A DNA stretch of 64,000 nt. Source: a bacterium (lineage in GTDB: Bacteria > Joyebacterota > Joyebacteria > Joyebacterales > Joyebacteraceae). Both the position numbers and the translations under genes were made by a program. The DNA lies in contig JALGZD010000219.1 of assembly GCA_025782395.1 (NCBI GenBank), positions 62,001-126,000 of the forward strand, given 5' to 3'. Positions 19,345-27,871 of the stretch are shown here, piece after piece; within the stretch, counting starts at the first letter, position 1; each line of letters starts with the position of its first letter. The notes below the pieces were generated by a model. That model ran no database searches. It was not told the origin of the DNA and saw nothing but the letters and a program-made list of their open reading frames with translations.

Positions 19345-20946
19345 CTACTGTTGCAGGATGGGTTCCCTTTCCACGAGAGCGGCAAGCGCTTTCTCGGCCT
19401 CGGTCGCGTACTCGGTCCCCGGATACAATTCTATGACGTCGCGGTAGGCTCCCGAGGCCAGTACAGACTGGTTCAGAACGCTCTCCCGCACGTATGCAAT
19501 TGCCAGTGCCGCTTTCGGTCCCAGCGCACTCTCGCCGTGACGAGAAACGACGTCCGTGTAGTACTCAATGGCCAGCTGCGGATTGTCGAGCTTGAAGAGA
19601 TAGAGCTCGGCGACCCGGAAGCGAGCGAGCGCCAGATCCGAAACGATCTCTTCGTCTTCGACCGGGATCTCTTCAGACGTCAGCAACGTGTCCGCGTCTG
19701 CGGCCTCCGACAGCAGCGTATCCGCACCGACCACGACTGTCAGCAACGTGTCCGCGTCTGTGGCCTCCGACAGCAGCGTATCCGCGCCGACCACGACTGT
19801 CAGCAACGTGTCCGCGTCTGCGGCCTCCGGGACCAGCGTCTCCCCTGCTGTCTGCGCTTCGTTCCACTCCGTGATCGTCAGGAGATAGCCCTGCAGGCTC
19901 TCGACGTCCTTTATCGCCTTCGCGGCCAGTTTCGCGACATCGCTCCTTGGAGACTCGTCCCTGGCCTCCCGGAAAGCCTCTATCGCTTCGTCGAACCGCC
20001 CGAAGCGGTCTCTCCTGATGACACCTATGCGATAGCGCGCCTCGGCAGCAGCCTCAGAGCGCGCGTGCGATGCAGCAACGCCATCGTACGTCGAGACAGA
20101 TTCATCGTAGTCCTCCTGCGCCTCGTACGTCTTGCCGCGCAGAAGCAGGACACGATCCAGGTCGTTGCGGTCCACCGTGCGGCGTTCCAGATCATCCAGT
20201 ACATTCAGTGCCGCGTCGAGTTCATTCAGATCGAGATAGACGTCCGCCAGCTTGATGCGTGCCTCAAATGCGAGCTGCCGCGCTCCGCTCTCCTCGGCTA
20301 CCGCGCGCAGGTGGTGGGCGGCGTCTTCGAGTCTGCCCATCGTCACGTAATTCTCCGCTGCCAGTAGACGCAACTCCGCACGCAGGTTGCTTCGCGGGAA
20401 ACGCTCCAGCGCCGACATATATACCTCTGCCGCCTCGTCGAAGTGCCGTCTCGCGTTCTTCGCCCGCCCGATGAGGATCATGGCATCATCGGAGAGTTCG
20501 CCCGGGACGTCGGCATATGCGAGTGCCTCGAGCGTCTGCTCCGCAGAGACCGGATTGCCGCGCTCCAGCATGACCGCCGCCAGCGTGTACTCAGCCTGGG
20601 GACGGAGTTCGCTCTCCGGGTGGAGAGCGAGGAAATCGGTCAGGCGCATCTCGGCACTTTCGTACTTCCCCTGCCGATAGAGCGCCTGCGCCAGTAAAAG
20701 AAGGGCATCGTCGGCCCACGAGGACTCCGGATAGAGCTTGACCACACGACCGCTCTTCTCGATAACCCTGTCCAGAAGATCCAGCTCTTGAGGCGTGGGT
20801 TCTGAATCAGGAGGGCGGGTCATCCAGATGCGCTCGGCCTCATCGTACGCCGTGCGCGCGTGGTAGAACGTGTTGTAGTAGACGCAGCCGGCATTTGCCG
20901 CAACCAGAGCGACAAGGACAACCGCGAGTGACACTCTACGAATCAC
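19345..20946 (-). CDS. TPR-repeat lipoprotein with internal tandem repeats
   Basis: This 533-residue protein has a signal peptide with a lipobox (ANAGC, Cys21), so it is probably a periplasm-facing lipoprotein. The first 350 residues are TPR-like helical repeats, including BamD/YbgF-like blocks (YPESSWADDALLLLAQALYRQGKY). A low-complexity acidic stretch encoded by 60-bp tandem repeats follows (about residues 372-425), and two or three more TPRs end the protein. Likely an assembly scaffold for envelope complexes. Neighbours are pyrR upstream and glmM downstream. Confidence 0.8.
   Translation of the reverse strand: MIRRVSLAVVLVALVAANAGCVYYNTFYHARTAYDEAERIWMTRPPDSEPTPQELDLLDRVIEKSGRVVKLYPESSWADDALLLLAQALYRQGKYESAEMRLTDFLALHPESELRPQAEYTLAAVMLERGNPVSAEQTLEALAYADVPGELSDDAMILIGRAKNARRHFDEAAEVYMSALERFPRSNLRAELRLLAAENYVTMGRLEDAAHHLRAVAEESGARQLAFEARIKLADVYLDLNELDAALNVLDDLERRTVDRNDLDRVLLLRGKTYEAQEDYDESVSTYDGVAASHARSEAAAEARYRIGVIRRDRFGRFDEAIEAFREARDESPRSDVAKLAAKAIKDVESLQGYLLTITEWNEAQTAGETLVPEAADADTLLTVVVGADTLLSEATDADTLLTVVVGADTLLSEAADADTLLTSEEIPVEDEEIVSDLALARFRVAELYLFKLDNPQLAIEYYTDVVSRHGESALGPKAALAIAYVRESVLNQSVLASGAYRDVIELYPGTEYATEAEKALAALVEREPILQQ
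19679..19829 (-). repeat. 60-bp in-frame tandem repeat in the TPR lipoprotein gene
   Basis: Two full 60-base units (19681-19740 and 19741-19800) differ at only two bases, and a third partial unit matches for 29 bases. Each encodes twenty residues rich in ADTLL. The near-identity points to recent duplication or gene conversion. Confidence 0.95.
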
Positions 20947-20962
20947 GTCGGCTCGGGCTCCT

Positions 20963-21586
<624 letters not shown>

Positions 21587-21640
21587 CTACGAGGACTCCT
21601 AAAGCTTGGCTCCCCGAGCATCCAGACGGGTTAGAATCTA

Positions 21641-22471
21641 TCACCTGTGCCCGGCATCCGCAAGGTGTCGCCCGATTGACGGAAGAAGCAAGCGCTCCAG
21701 CTCCGGAACCTTGCTCTCTGCCAGGCTCTTTAGGCGGTTCACGAGCCAGTATTTCGGTGGTGGATCAAGCGAGAGCCGCTCCAGAAGGGCGGCATCTCTG
21801 AATATGCTGTCAGGAGTCGCATCGGCCACGATTCGCCCCTCGGACAGGACGATCATGCGGCCGACAACGCGATCCGCCAGATCGAGATCGTGCGTGACAA
21901 GAACGAGTCCCTGGCCTTCCTCAAGCATGCTGAGCATGAATTCGACCAGTCTCTCTCGCATCGCCGGATCGAGCCCTGCGCTCGGCTCATCGAGGAGGAG
22001 GAACGGCCTGTCGAGAGCTATCATGCAGGCGAGCGCTGCCCGCCGCTTCTCCCCTGCGCTGAGGCTGAGTGGTGACCTTCCCAGAAAAAGGTCCGGATCG
22101 AGTCCGGCCCTCTCAAGCGCCCTCCCGACGATTCCAGGTATCTCCTCCTCCGCAACTCCCTGATGCCGGAGCCCGAACGCCACTTCATCGAGAACGCTCT
22201 CCTCGAAGAACTGCAGCTCGGGGAACTGATAGACAAGCCCGACTGCTGACCTGAGCGCACCGTCAGCGCCTTCAAGAGCAACGGTGCCGGAAGTCGGCTT
22301 GACAAGTCCCGCCATAACCTCCAACAGTGATGTCTTCCCCGACCCGGTCGGCCCAGCGATGGCCACGGACTCGCCCTGGTCTACGGACAGGGTGATTCCG
22401 TTCACAGCGGCGCGCTCATCGGGAAGCCCGCGCTCGTAGAGGACGTTTACGTCTCTGACGATTATCCTCAC
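21641..22471 (-). CDS. ecfA2: ECF transporter ATPase EcfA2-like
   Basis: This 276-residue ABC ATPase belongs to the energy-coupling-factor group (CbiO/EcfA). Walker A is GPTGSGKTSL, the Q-loop is VYQFPELQFFEE, the signature is LSAGEKRRAAL, and Walker B is LLLDEPSAGLD. The Q-loop and signature are typical of EcfA subunits, which power vitamin or metal uptake with an EcfT scaffold and an S component. Its start overlaps the stop of ecfA1 by 4 bases. No EcfT or S component is next to it. Confidence 0.88.
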   Translation of the reverse strand: MRIIVRDVNVLYERGLPDERAAVNGITLSVDQGESVAIAGPTGSGKTSLLEVMAGLVKPTSGTVALEGADGALRSAVGLVYQFPELQFFEESVLDEVAFGLRHQGVAEEEIPGIVGRALERAGLDPDLFLGRSPLSLSAGEKRRAALACMIALDRPFLLLDEPSAGLDPAMRERLVEFMLSMLEEGQGLVLVTHDLDLADRVVGRMIVLSEGRIVADATPDSIFRDAALLERLSLDPPPKYWLVNRLKSLAESKVPELERLLLPSIGRHLADAGHR

Positions 22472-23313
22472 GCGCTCGCGCCCCTCTCCCGATCATCATC
22501 GCCCGATACCGCGAGAGCCAGCTCATCGAGAGTCGCCACGCTCTCAGGGACGGCGATTCCATCCGCCCTCAGTTTGTCTGCAATCGCCATTGCCGGCGGT
22601 CGCATCAACCCCCATCGCCTGAGGTCCGACGCCGAACCGAAAAGATCAAGAGGGCACCCGTCGAACACAAGCCTTCCGGCTTCCAGCACGAGCACCCGTT
22701 TCGCGAGGGCGACCTCCTCGGGGAACTGCGTGACGTGTACGACCGCACATGAGGAGTCCTCTGCGAGACCGGCGATGATGCTCCACACCTCCCGTCGCCC
22801 GAGGGCATCGAGGAGCGAGGTCGGTTCGTCGAGCAGCAGGTAGGCAGGCTGCATAGCCAGCACGGCGGCGACAGCCACACGTTGCTTCTCGCCTCCTGAG
22901 AGGTGGTGCGGCGGCCTGTCGCGGAGCGACTCCAGACTCAACCTCGACAGCGTATCCTCGATGCGTTCGCGCATCTCGGTTCTGTCGAGTCCGAGGTTCT
23001 CCATGCCGAAGGCGATCTCACGCTCGACCGTGGTGCTGACAAGCTGATTGTCGGGGTTCTGAAAAATGTAGCCAACACGGCGACGTATCTCCCACACCTG
23101 CTGCTCATTCGCCGTGTCCATCCCGTCCACAACAACGCGGCCCGATGTGGGAAGTCTGAGCCCATTCAGCAGTCTCAGCAGCGTCGTCTTCCCGGAGCCA
23201 CTGGCCCCCGCGATCGCGACCGATTCGCCCGACTGGACTGTGAGATTCACGTCCGAGAGCGCAGGCGCCTCCGCTCCCTGATAGGTCAGACAGACGTCCT
23301 GCACCTCTATCAA
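22468..23313 (-). CDS. ecfA1: ECF transporter ATPase EcfA1-like
   Basis: This 281-residue ABC ATPase is the partner of the downstream EcfA2-like subunit. It shows GASGSGKTTLLRL, the Q-loop IFQNPDNQLVSTTVEREIAFG (typical of EcfA1), the signature LSGGEKQRVAV and LLLDEPTSLLD. ECF modules use an A1/A2 heterodimer, and the two-gene overlap fits this. The EcfT and substrate-specific proteins must be elsewhere or use a shared pool. It overlaps the LysM-TPR gene by 4 bases (ATGA). Confidence 0.88.
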   Translation of the reverse strand: MIEVQDVCLTYQGAEAPALSDVNLTVQSGESVAIAGASGSGKTTLLRLLNGLRLPTSGRVVVDGMDTANEQQVWEIRRRVGYIFQNPDNQLVSTTVEREIAFGMENLGLDRTEMRERIEDTLSRLSLESLRDRPPHHLSGGEKQRVAVAAVLAMQPAYLLLDEPTSLLDALGRREVWSIIAGLAEDSSCAVVHVTQFPEEVALAKRVLVLEAGRLVFDGCPLDLFGSASDLRRWGLMRPPAMAIADKLRADGIAVPESVATLDELALAVSGDDDRERGASA

Positions 23314-24203
23314 GGCGACACCTCCTGAACGCTTTCTCCCTGATCTGTGCGATGCCTAACCCTCTCCAGCTCCTCGGGCGGCAGTTGCTCGGCACCTGCA
23401 GCCTCCGCGGCGAGTTCACGCCGCGCCGCCGCGTTGCCGGCGAGTTCGATGAGACGCGCCCTGGCAAGGTCGGCCCAGAGCCCACTGGGGAATCGTCTCA
23501 CATAGCCGTCCAGAGCGGCGACGCCGTTCTCCGTCTCTCCTGATTCAAGAAGCGCCACTGCCCGCGCGAATACCGCATCCTCGAGCCCGGGATCGAGCAC
23601 GATCGCAGCATCGAAACGCTCGATGGCGTCAGCGACTCTCCCTGCATCGAAGTAGGCCTTGCCCAGAGCAAACTCCTGCTCGGCGTCACCGGCCCTGACT
23701 TCTATGACCTGCTCGAGCACCCGAGCCGACATCTCCGGCTCACCCATCATCAGGAAAACCACGCCGAGATTGTACCCCGCATCGGCGAACCTGGGATCTT
23801 CCTTAAGCGCCGCCCTGAACTCATCGGTCGCCTTCCTCAGCTCTCCTTTGGCTGCCAGCACGGTTCCTCTGTTGTAGTGTGCCTTTGCCGCGGTCCTCCG
23901 GGCGTACCTCGCGATGTCTTCCTCACCCACCGGCACCTCTATCAGCATCCCGGGACTCAGCCGGAAGGCGTCGTCGACCCCGTTGACGTCGGCGAGGTAG
24001 AAGGCTATGTCAAAGTCCCCGTAGTAATCGTCGGCGATGGTCGCAAGCGTCTCTCCCTCGGAAGCCACATGCGTCACGATTTCGACGGTAGCAACACCGC
24101 TCCCGCTGGACCTGGGCGGACCACCGCAGCCGCCCGCGGCCACGATCGCCAGAAACGCCGCTGCTGCCGGTAACCACCGCCCCGCTTTGCCTCTCTGTCT
24201 CAT
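23310..24203 (-). CDS. LysM and TPR lipoprotein
   Basis: This 297-residue protein has an N-terminal signal peptide with a lipobox-like AAGGC and is likely exported and lipidated. A LysM peptidoglycan-binding domain occupies about residues 45-92 (SEGETLATIADDYYG through LSPGMLIEVP). TPR repeats follow at about 100-260 (AHYNRGTVLAAKGELRKA, DAGYNLGVVFLMMGE). It probably tethers protein assemblies to the cell wall. It overlaps dusB upstream and ecfA1 downstream by 4 bases each. Confidence 0.82.
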   Translation of the reverse strand: MRQRGKAGRWLPAAAAFLAIVAAGGCGGPPRSSGSGVATVEIVTHVASEGETLATIADDYYGDFDIAFYLADVNGVDDAFRLSPGMLIEVPVGEEDIARYARRTAAKAHYNRGTVLAAKGELRKATDEFRAALKEDPRFADAGYNLGVVFLMMGEPEMSARVLEQVIEVRAGDAEQEFALGKAYFDAGRVADAIERFDAAIVLDPGLEDAVFARAVALLESGETENGVAALDGYVRRFPSGLWADLARARLIELAGNAAARRELAAEAAGAEQLPPEELERVRHRTDQGESVQEVSP

Positions 24204-25204
24204 TGTATGACACCCTCCGAAGCACCCGTCTCCCGGCTCGCGTCGAGTTCGGCCAGCGCCGCTCTCATTCTGCCCTTCACAGCCTCGGGGTCCTCGATGA
24301 TGACGAGCTCGGCCCTGAGCTTCGAAGCACCACCAAAACCCCTGAGATACGCCACGATGTGCTTCCGCATCTCGTGCACGCCCCGACGCACCCCTTTCGT
24401 CTCGACCATGAGATCGAGCTGCTCGATCGCAGTCTCGAGACGCTCGGACAGTAACGGCCGTGGGGGTGGTTCCGCGCCCATCATCACAGCACGCGCTTCA
24501 CGGAAGATCCAGGGATTGCCGATCGCCCCTCGTCCGATCATGACGGCATCACACCCTGTCGTATCCATCATGCGGACTGCATCGTCCGCGCACCTGACGT
24601 CTCCGTTCCCGATAACCGGGATCCCCACCGACCGCTTGACCTCAGTAATGAGACGCCAGTCGGCCGTCCCGGTGAAACCCTGCGCCCTTGTCCTGGGGTG
24701 AATCGTGATCGCGGAAGCTCCAAGTTTCTCGATGAGCCCCGCCACCTCGGGCGCATTGATCGACTCCGCGTCCCACCCGCTTCTGATCTTGACGGTCCCG
24801 GGCCGCGACGTGGACTCGATGAAGGCACCGACGACCTCCTCCATCAGCCCGAGATCGCGCATAAGGGCGGCCCCCGAACCGGACCTTACAACTTTTTTCA
24901 CCGGACAGCCGGCGTTGAGATCAATGATGTCGGGACTCATCCCATCCAGGATGCGCGTCGCCTTCGCAATGGACTCCGGATTCGCCCCGAAAAGCTGGAA
25001 GACGATCGGACGCTCCTCCTCGACGAAATCCAGGAACTCGAACGTCCGCCGGCTCTCCCGGATAGTCCCCTTCGCGCTCACCATCTCCGTCCAGACGAGC
25101 GACGCGCCCATCCTACGGCATAGCCTCCGCATCGGGCTGTCAGTCAGCCCGGCCAGCGGCCCCAGAACGAGCGGAGGATCTATGTCGAGTCTCCCGATTC
25201 TCAT
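24200..25204 (-). CDS. dusB: tRNA-dihydrouridine synthase
   Basis: This 334-residue FMN enzyme reduces uridines in tRNA D-loops. The TIM barrel starts PPLVLGPLAGLTD and carries the catalytic Cys in NAGCPVKKV. KIRSGWD, HPRTRAQGFTG and the FMN phosphate site GNGDVRCADD follow, then the C-terminal helical domain. It is DusB-like by overall fit. The ATG lies about 4 nt from the predicted transcription start and has no ribosome site, so it may be read from a leaderless mRNA. Confidence 0.93.
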   Translation of the reverse strand: MRIGRLDIDPPLVLGPLAGLTDSPMRRLCRRMGASLVWTEMVSAKGTIRESRRTFEFLDFVEEERPIVFQLFGANPESIAKATRILDGMSPDIIDLNAGCPVKKVVRSGSGAALMRDLGLMEEVVGAFIESTSRPGTVKIRSGWDAESINAPEVAGLIEKLGASAITIHPRTRAQGFTGTADWRLITEVKRSVGIPVIGNGDVRCADDAVRMMDTTGCDAVMIGRGAIGNPWIFREARAVMMGAEPPPRPLLSERLETAIEQLDLMVETKGVRRGVHEMRKHIVAYLRGFGGASKLRAELVIIEDPEAVKGRMRAALAELDASRETGASEGVIQ

Positions 25205-25214
25205 TGATTATTCA

Positions 25215-25244
25215 AGTATATCCCCACGCTCTCCGGAACGTCAA
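25215..25244 (-). promoter_or_regulatory. Promoter of dusB, predicted leaderless
   Basis: TTGACG (25244-25239) and TATACT (25220-25215) are spaced by 18 bases. The -10 box ends 10 nt before the dusB ATG, so transcription should start about 4 nt before it. The -35 box overlaps the T-rich tail of the terminator that ends the ctpA transcript. Confidence 0.75.
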
Positions 25245-25274
25245 GAAGATGGGGCGGCCGCTCCGACCGCCCCA
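25240..25274 (-). terminator. Rho-independent terminator after ctpA
   Basis: TGGGGCGG and CCGCCCCA (25274-25267 and 25257-25250) form an eight-pair stem with a nine-base loop, followed on the minus strand by TCTTCTTG. It lies about 60 bases after the ctpA stop. Confidence 0.8.
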
Positions 25275-25331
25275 CGTGGTATGCACTGCAGTGCTGAAAG
25301 ATTGCAGCAGCTCCACTCAGGATTCGGTGAG

Positions 25332-26915
25332 CTACTCTTCCTCTTCCTCTTCCACATACTCCTCGACCAGTGTGAAGAGATCCGCCAGGTCGTTGGCGCT
25401 GCCCGCGAATTCCGCAGTCCGGCTGAGTTGTCCATCACCCTCGATAGCAACGATGTAGGCCTCGGTTCTACCGTAGAGTTTGCGCGCGAGATCGCGCCGC
25501 ATCGAAAGCTCGATCTCGTCACGGTGCTCCTCGAGCACGTCCGCATCGAACTCGAACTCATCCCTCTCCAGAAAACCGAGGAACGCGTCCCACATGGAAT
25601 CATCGATTTCAATGACGCCGCTGCCAAGCTCATGCTCGGACAGGTAGTGAATGGCGAACTCGAAGTACTCCTCGCGGCGCTCGAGATCCACCGCGATGTC
25701 GGATCTTCGCGTACCCTTTATCGTGATGTCGGGGATTATCCCGCCACCGCCGTAGACGACTCGTCCGGCAGCCGTCAAGTACTGCGGCCTCTCTGTCTTC
25801 TCATCCTCACCTTCGGCCACATCAGCGCCGGGATCCCAGCGCTCAGGCTTCTCGATAAGTCTGCCGCTCGCGGTATACCATTTGGCGGTCGTCAGCTTGA
25901 TGGCGCAGTCCCTTGTGTACGGTTTGAGCCGCATCAGCGTCTGAACGGAACCCTTGCCGAAACTCGTCGTTCCGACGACGATTCCCCGATCCCAATCCTG
26001 GATGCCTCCCGCAACGATCTCCGACGCGCTCGCGCTGCCCCCGTTGACGAGAACTACAATCGGAAAATCCTTCGAGAAACGCGCCGGCGTTCTCGCATGG
26101 AACTCCTTGTTCTGCTCGCGCAGACGTCCCCTCGTGCTCACAACCAGCTCCCCGGCATCGAGGAAAACATCACTCACATCCACGGCCTGAGAAAGGAGAC
26201 CTCCAGGATTGCTCCTGAGATCCACGATCAGAGACCGCATTCCCTCTCCTTCGAGGTCGTCGAGTCTTTGTGAAAGTTCCTCCGCAGTCGTCCTGGCAAA
26301 TCGCGAGATACGCACGTATCCGACATCGCCGTCCATGAGAAAGGCGTACGGCACGCTGTCGATCCTGATGATGTCTCTCGTTACGGTATACTCGAGAAGG
26401 TTCTCAAGTCCCTCACGATGAACAGAGATGCTGACCTTTGTGCCGGGCTTGCCTCGGAGAACCTTGATGGCCTCATCGACGGTGATCCCCCTCGTCGGCT
26501 CGCCCTCGATGGCAACTATTCGATCGCCGGACTGGATGCCAAGATCGTAGGCTGGTGTTCCCTCGATCGGACTCACGACCGTCAGCACACCGTCTCTCAC
26601 GGCTATCTGGATACCCAACCCCCCGAATTCACCCTCCGTCGACACCTTGAAATCCCTGAAGCTCTCCTCGTCAAGAAACATGGAGTACGGATCGAGACTG
26701 GCGAGCATCCCCCGTACCGCACCGTACATCAGTTCCTTTGCATCTGCCTCCTCAACATACGCTCTCTCAACCTTGGAGAGCGCGTCGGTGAAGAGATCAA
26801 GATAAGTATAGAGGTCGCCCCGCGCGCTCACGCGCTCGACCGTCCATCCGCCGAGGAGAACCCCGACGATGAGCGCCGCGAACACGGGCGCGAACCGGCC
26901 AAATCGTCTTGTCAT
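25332..26915 (-). CDS. ctpA: C-terminal processing peptidase (S41 family)
   Basis: This 527-residue periplasmic serine protease starts with one membrane or signal helix (about 7-27). A PDZ domain covers about 100-180, with GIQSGDRIVAIEGEPTRG. In the S41 catalytic domain the Ser is in NGGSASASEI and the Lys in TSFGKGSVQ. The tail, more than 150 residues beyond the usual CtpA core, is acidic and ends in six glutamates. The ATG at 26915 follows the tmk stop and has AGGAG nine bases upstream. Confidence 0.92.
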   Translation of the reverse strand: MTRRFGRFAPVFAALIVGVLLGGWTVERVSARGDLYTYLDLFTDALSKVERAYVEEADAKELMYGAVRGMLASLDPYSMFLDEESFRDFKVSTEGEFGGLGIQIAVRDGVLTVVSPIEGTPAYDLGIQSGDRIVAIEGEPTRGITVDEAIKVLRGKPGTKVSISVHREGLENLLEYTVTRDIIRIDSVPYAFLMDGDVGYVRISRFARTTAEELSQRLDDLEGEGMRSLIVDLRSNPGGLLSQAVDVSDVFLDAGELVVSTRGRLREQNKEFHARTPARFSKDFPIVVLVNGGSASASEIVAGGIQDWDRGIVVGTTSFGKGSVQTLMRLKPYTRDCAIKLTTAKWYTASGRLIEKPERWDPGADVAEGEDEKTERPQYLTAAGRVVYGGGGIIPDITIKGTRRSDIAVDLERREEYFEFAIHYLSEHELGSGVIEIDDSMWDAFLGFLERDEFEFDADVLEEHRDEIELSMRRDLARKLYGRTEAYIVAIEGDGQLSRTAEFAGSANDLADLFTLVEEYVEEEEEE

Positions 26916-26916
26916 G

Positions 26917-27603
26917 TTAGTCATCTCCTGGATACGTACCGGCCCGTTCTGCCAGCAGATCGTCCACCCGCAATGCGATCGTGCGAGCGAGCTCTTCGAC
27001 ACGACTCCTCGCGTCGAGAACCACAAACCGCTCGGGCTCCCGAGCGGCCTCATCAAGATACGCCTGCCTGACCATTCTGTGAAACTCTATCGCCTCGCTC
27101 TCGATCCGATCCCGCGATGCCCTCGAGCCTCCGTCCTGGATTCTGCCGTCCAGACGTCCGAGACCCTCCTCTGCATCCAGATCGAGAAGGAAGCTCACAT
27201 CGGGTTTGACGCCGCTCGTTGCCGTTTCGTTCAACGGGCGCACAAGATCCGCCCCGAGCCCCCGTCCTCCACCCTGGTAGGCCACGCTCGCGTCACCGAA
27301 GCGATCGGAGATGACGACGGCACCTCTCTTGAGTGCGGGAACGATGACCTCAGCTACATGCTCGGCCCTGGAGGCCAGGTAAAGGAAGAGCTCCGTCTCA
27401 GCGCGCATGCCGGTCTGACCGATGTCGAGCAGAATTTCGCGAAGGCGTTCGCCGAGATCCGTTCCTCCGGGTTCACGAGTGAGTACCACTTCGATACCGC
27501 GGGCATCGAGGTGCTCAACCAAGAGCCGTGCCTGCGTCGACTTGCCGCAGCCCTCGACCCCCTCAAGCGTGATGAACAGTCCTCTCCGCTCTTGTCCACT
27601 CAT
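26917..27603 (-). CDS. tmk: Thymidylate kinase
   Basis: This 228-residue kinase makes dTDP from dTMP. The P-loop LEGVEGCGKSTQ, the DR(F/Y) region SDRFGDASVAYQGGGRG and the TREPGGT motif are all typical. I start it at the ATG at 27603. An upstream open frame of over 100 codons exists only because the 29-bp repeats happen to be open, and it has no protein-like character. The gene is separated from ino1 by 268 bases of structured repeats and is 1 base from ctpA. Confidence 0.95.
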   Translation of the reverse strand: MSGQERRGLFITLEGVEGCGKSTQARLLVEHLDARGIEVVLTREPGGTDLGERLREILLDIGQTGMRAETELFLYLASRAEHVAEVIVPALKRGAVVISDRFGDASVAYQGGGRGLGADLVRPLNETATSGVKPDVSFLLDLDAEEGLGRLDGRIQDGGSRASRDRIESEAIEFHRMVRQAYLDEAAREPERFVVLDARSRVEELARTIALRVDDLLAERAGTYPGDD

Positions 27604-27682
27604 GACACCCGTCTCTTCCGGCCTGTGTGTCTCGTCACTACGGCTCTGGCAAAGCCGCCTCGCATCACTAACCCCTGTTAGC

Positions 27683-27713
27683 ACTTCAGGTCGGACGACT
27701 TCCGACCTGAAGT
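27683..27713. promoter_or_regulatory. Perfect 13-bp inverted repeat upstream of tmk
   Basis: ACTTCAGGTCGGA and its reverse complement are separated by five bases (CGACT). It sits 80 bases before the tmk ATG and 12 bases downstream of the 29-bp repeat array. There is no U-tract, so an operator or RNA-processing hairpin is more likely than a simple terminator. Confidence 0.7.
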
Positions 27714-27724
27714 TCGCGACTCCC

Positions 27725-27869
27725 CACGCGGCCACAGTCCCATCGGCCGCGCCCACGCGGCCACAGTCCCATCGGCCGCGCCCACGCAGCCACAGTCCCA
27801 TCGGCCGCGCCCACGCAGCCACAGTCCCATCGGCCGCGCCCACGCGGCCACAGCATCGTTGGCCGCGCC
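27725..27869 (-). repeat. Five tandem 29-bp hairpin repeats after ino1
   Basis: Five head-to-tail copies (starting 27725, 27754, 27783, 27812, 27841) of a 29-base unit fill the gap right after the ino1 stop. Each contains CGCGGCC, an 11-base loop and GGCCGCG. Copies 3 and 4 differ in one arm base that gives a G-U pair on the ino1-sense RNA. Copy 5 has a changed loop but an intact stem. The 29-base period excludes a coding role, and no spacers separate the units. Confidence 0.92.
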
Positions 27870-27871
27870 TA

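Noticed and set aside
27725-27869. CRISPR-like repeat array
   Set aside because: The 29-bp units are directly adjacent, with no unique spacers, and each has its own hairpin. No cas gene is nearby.
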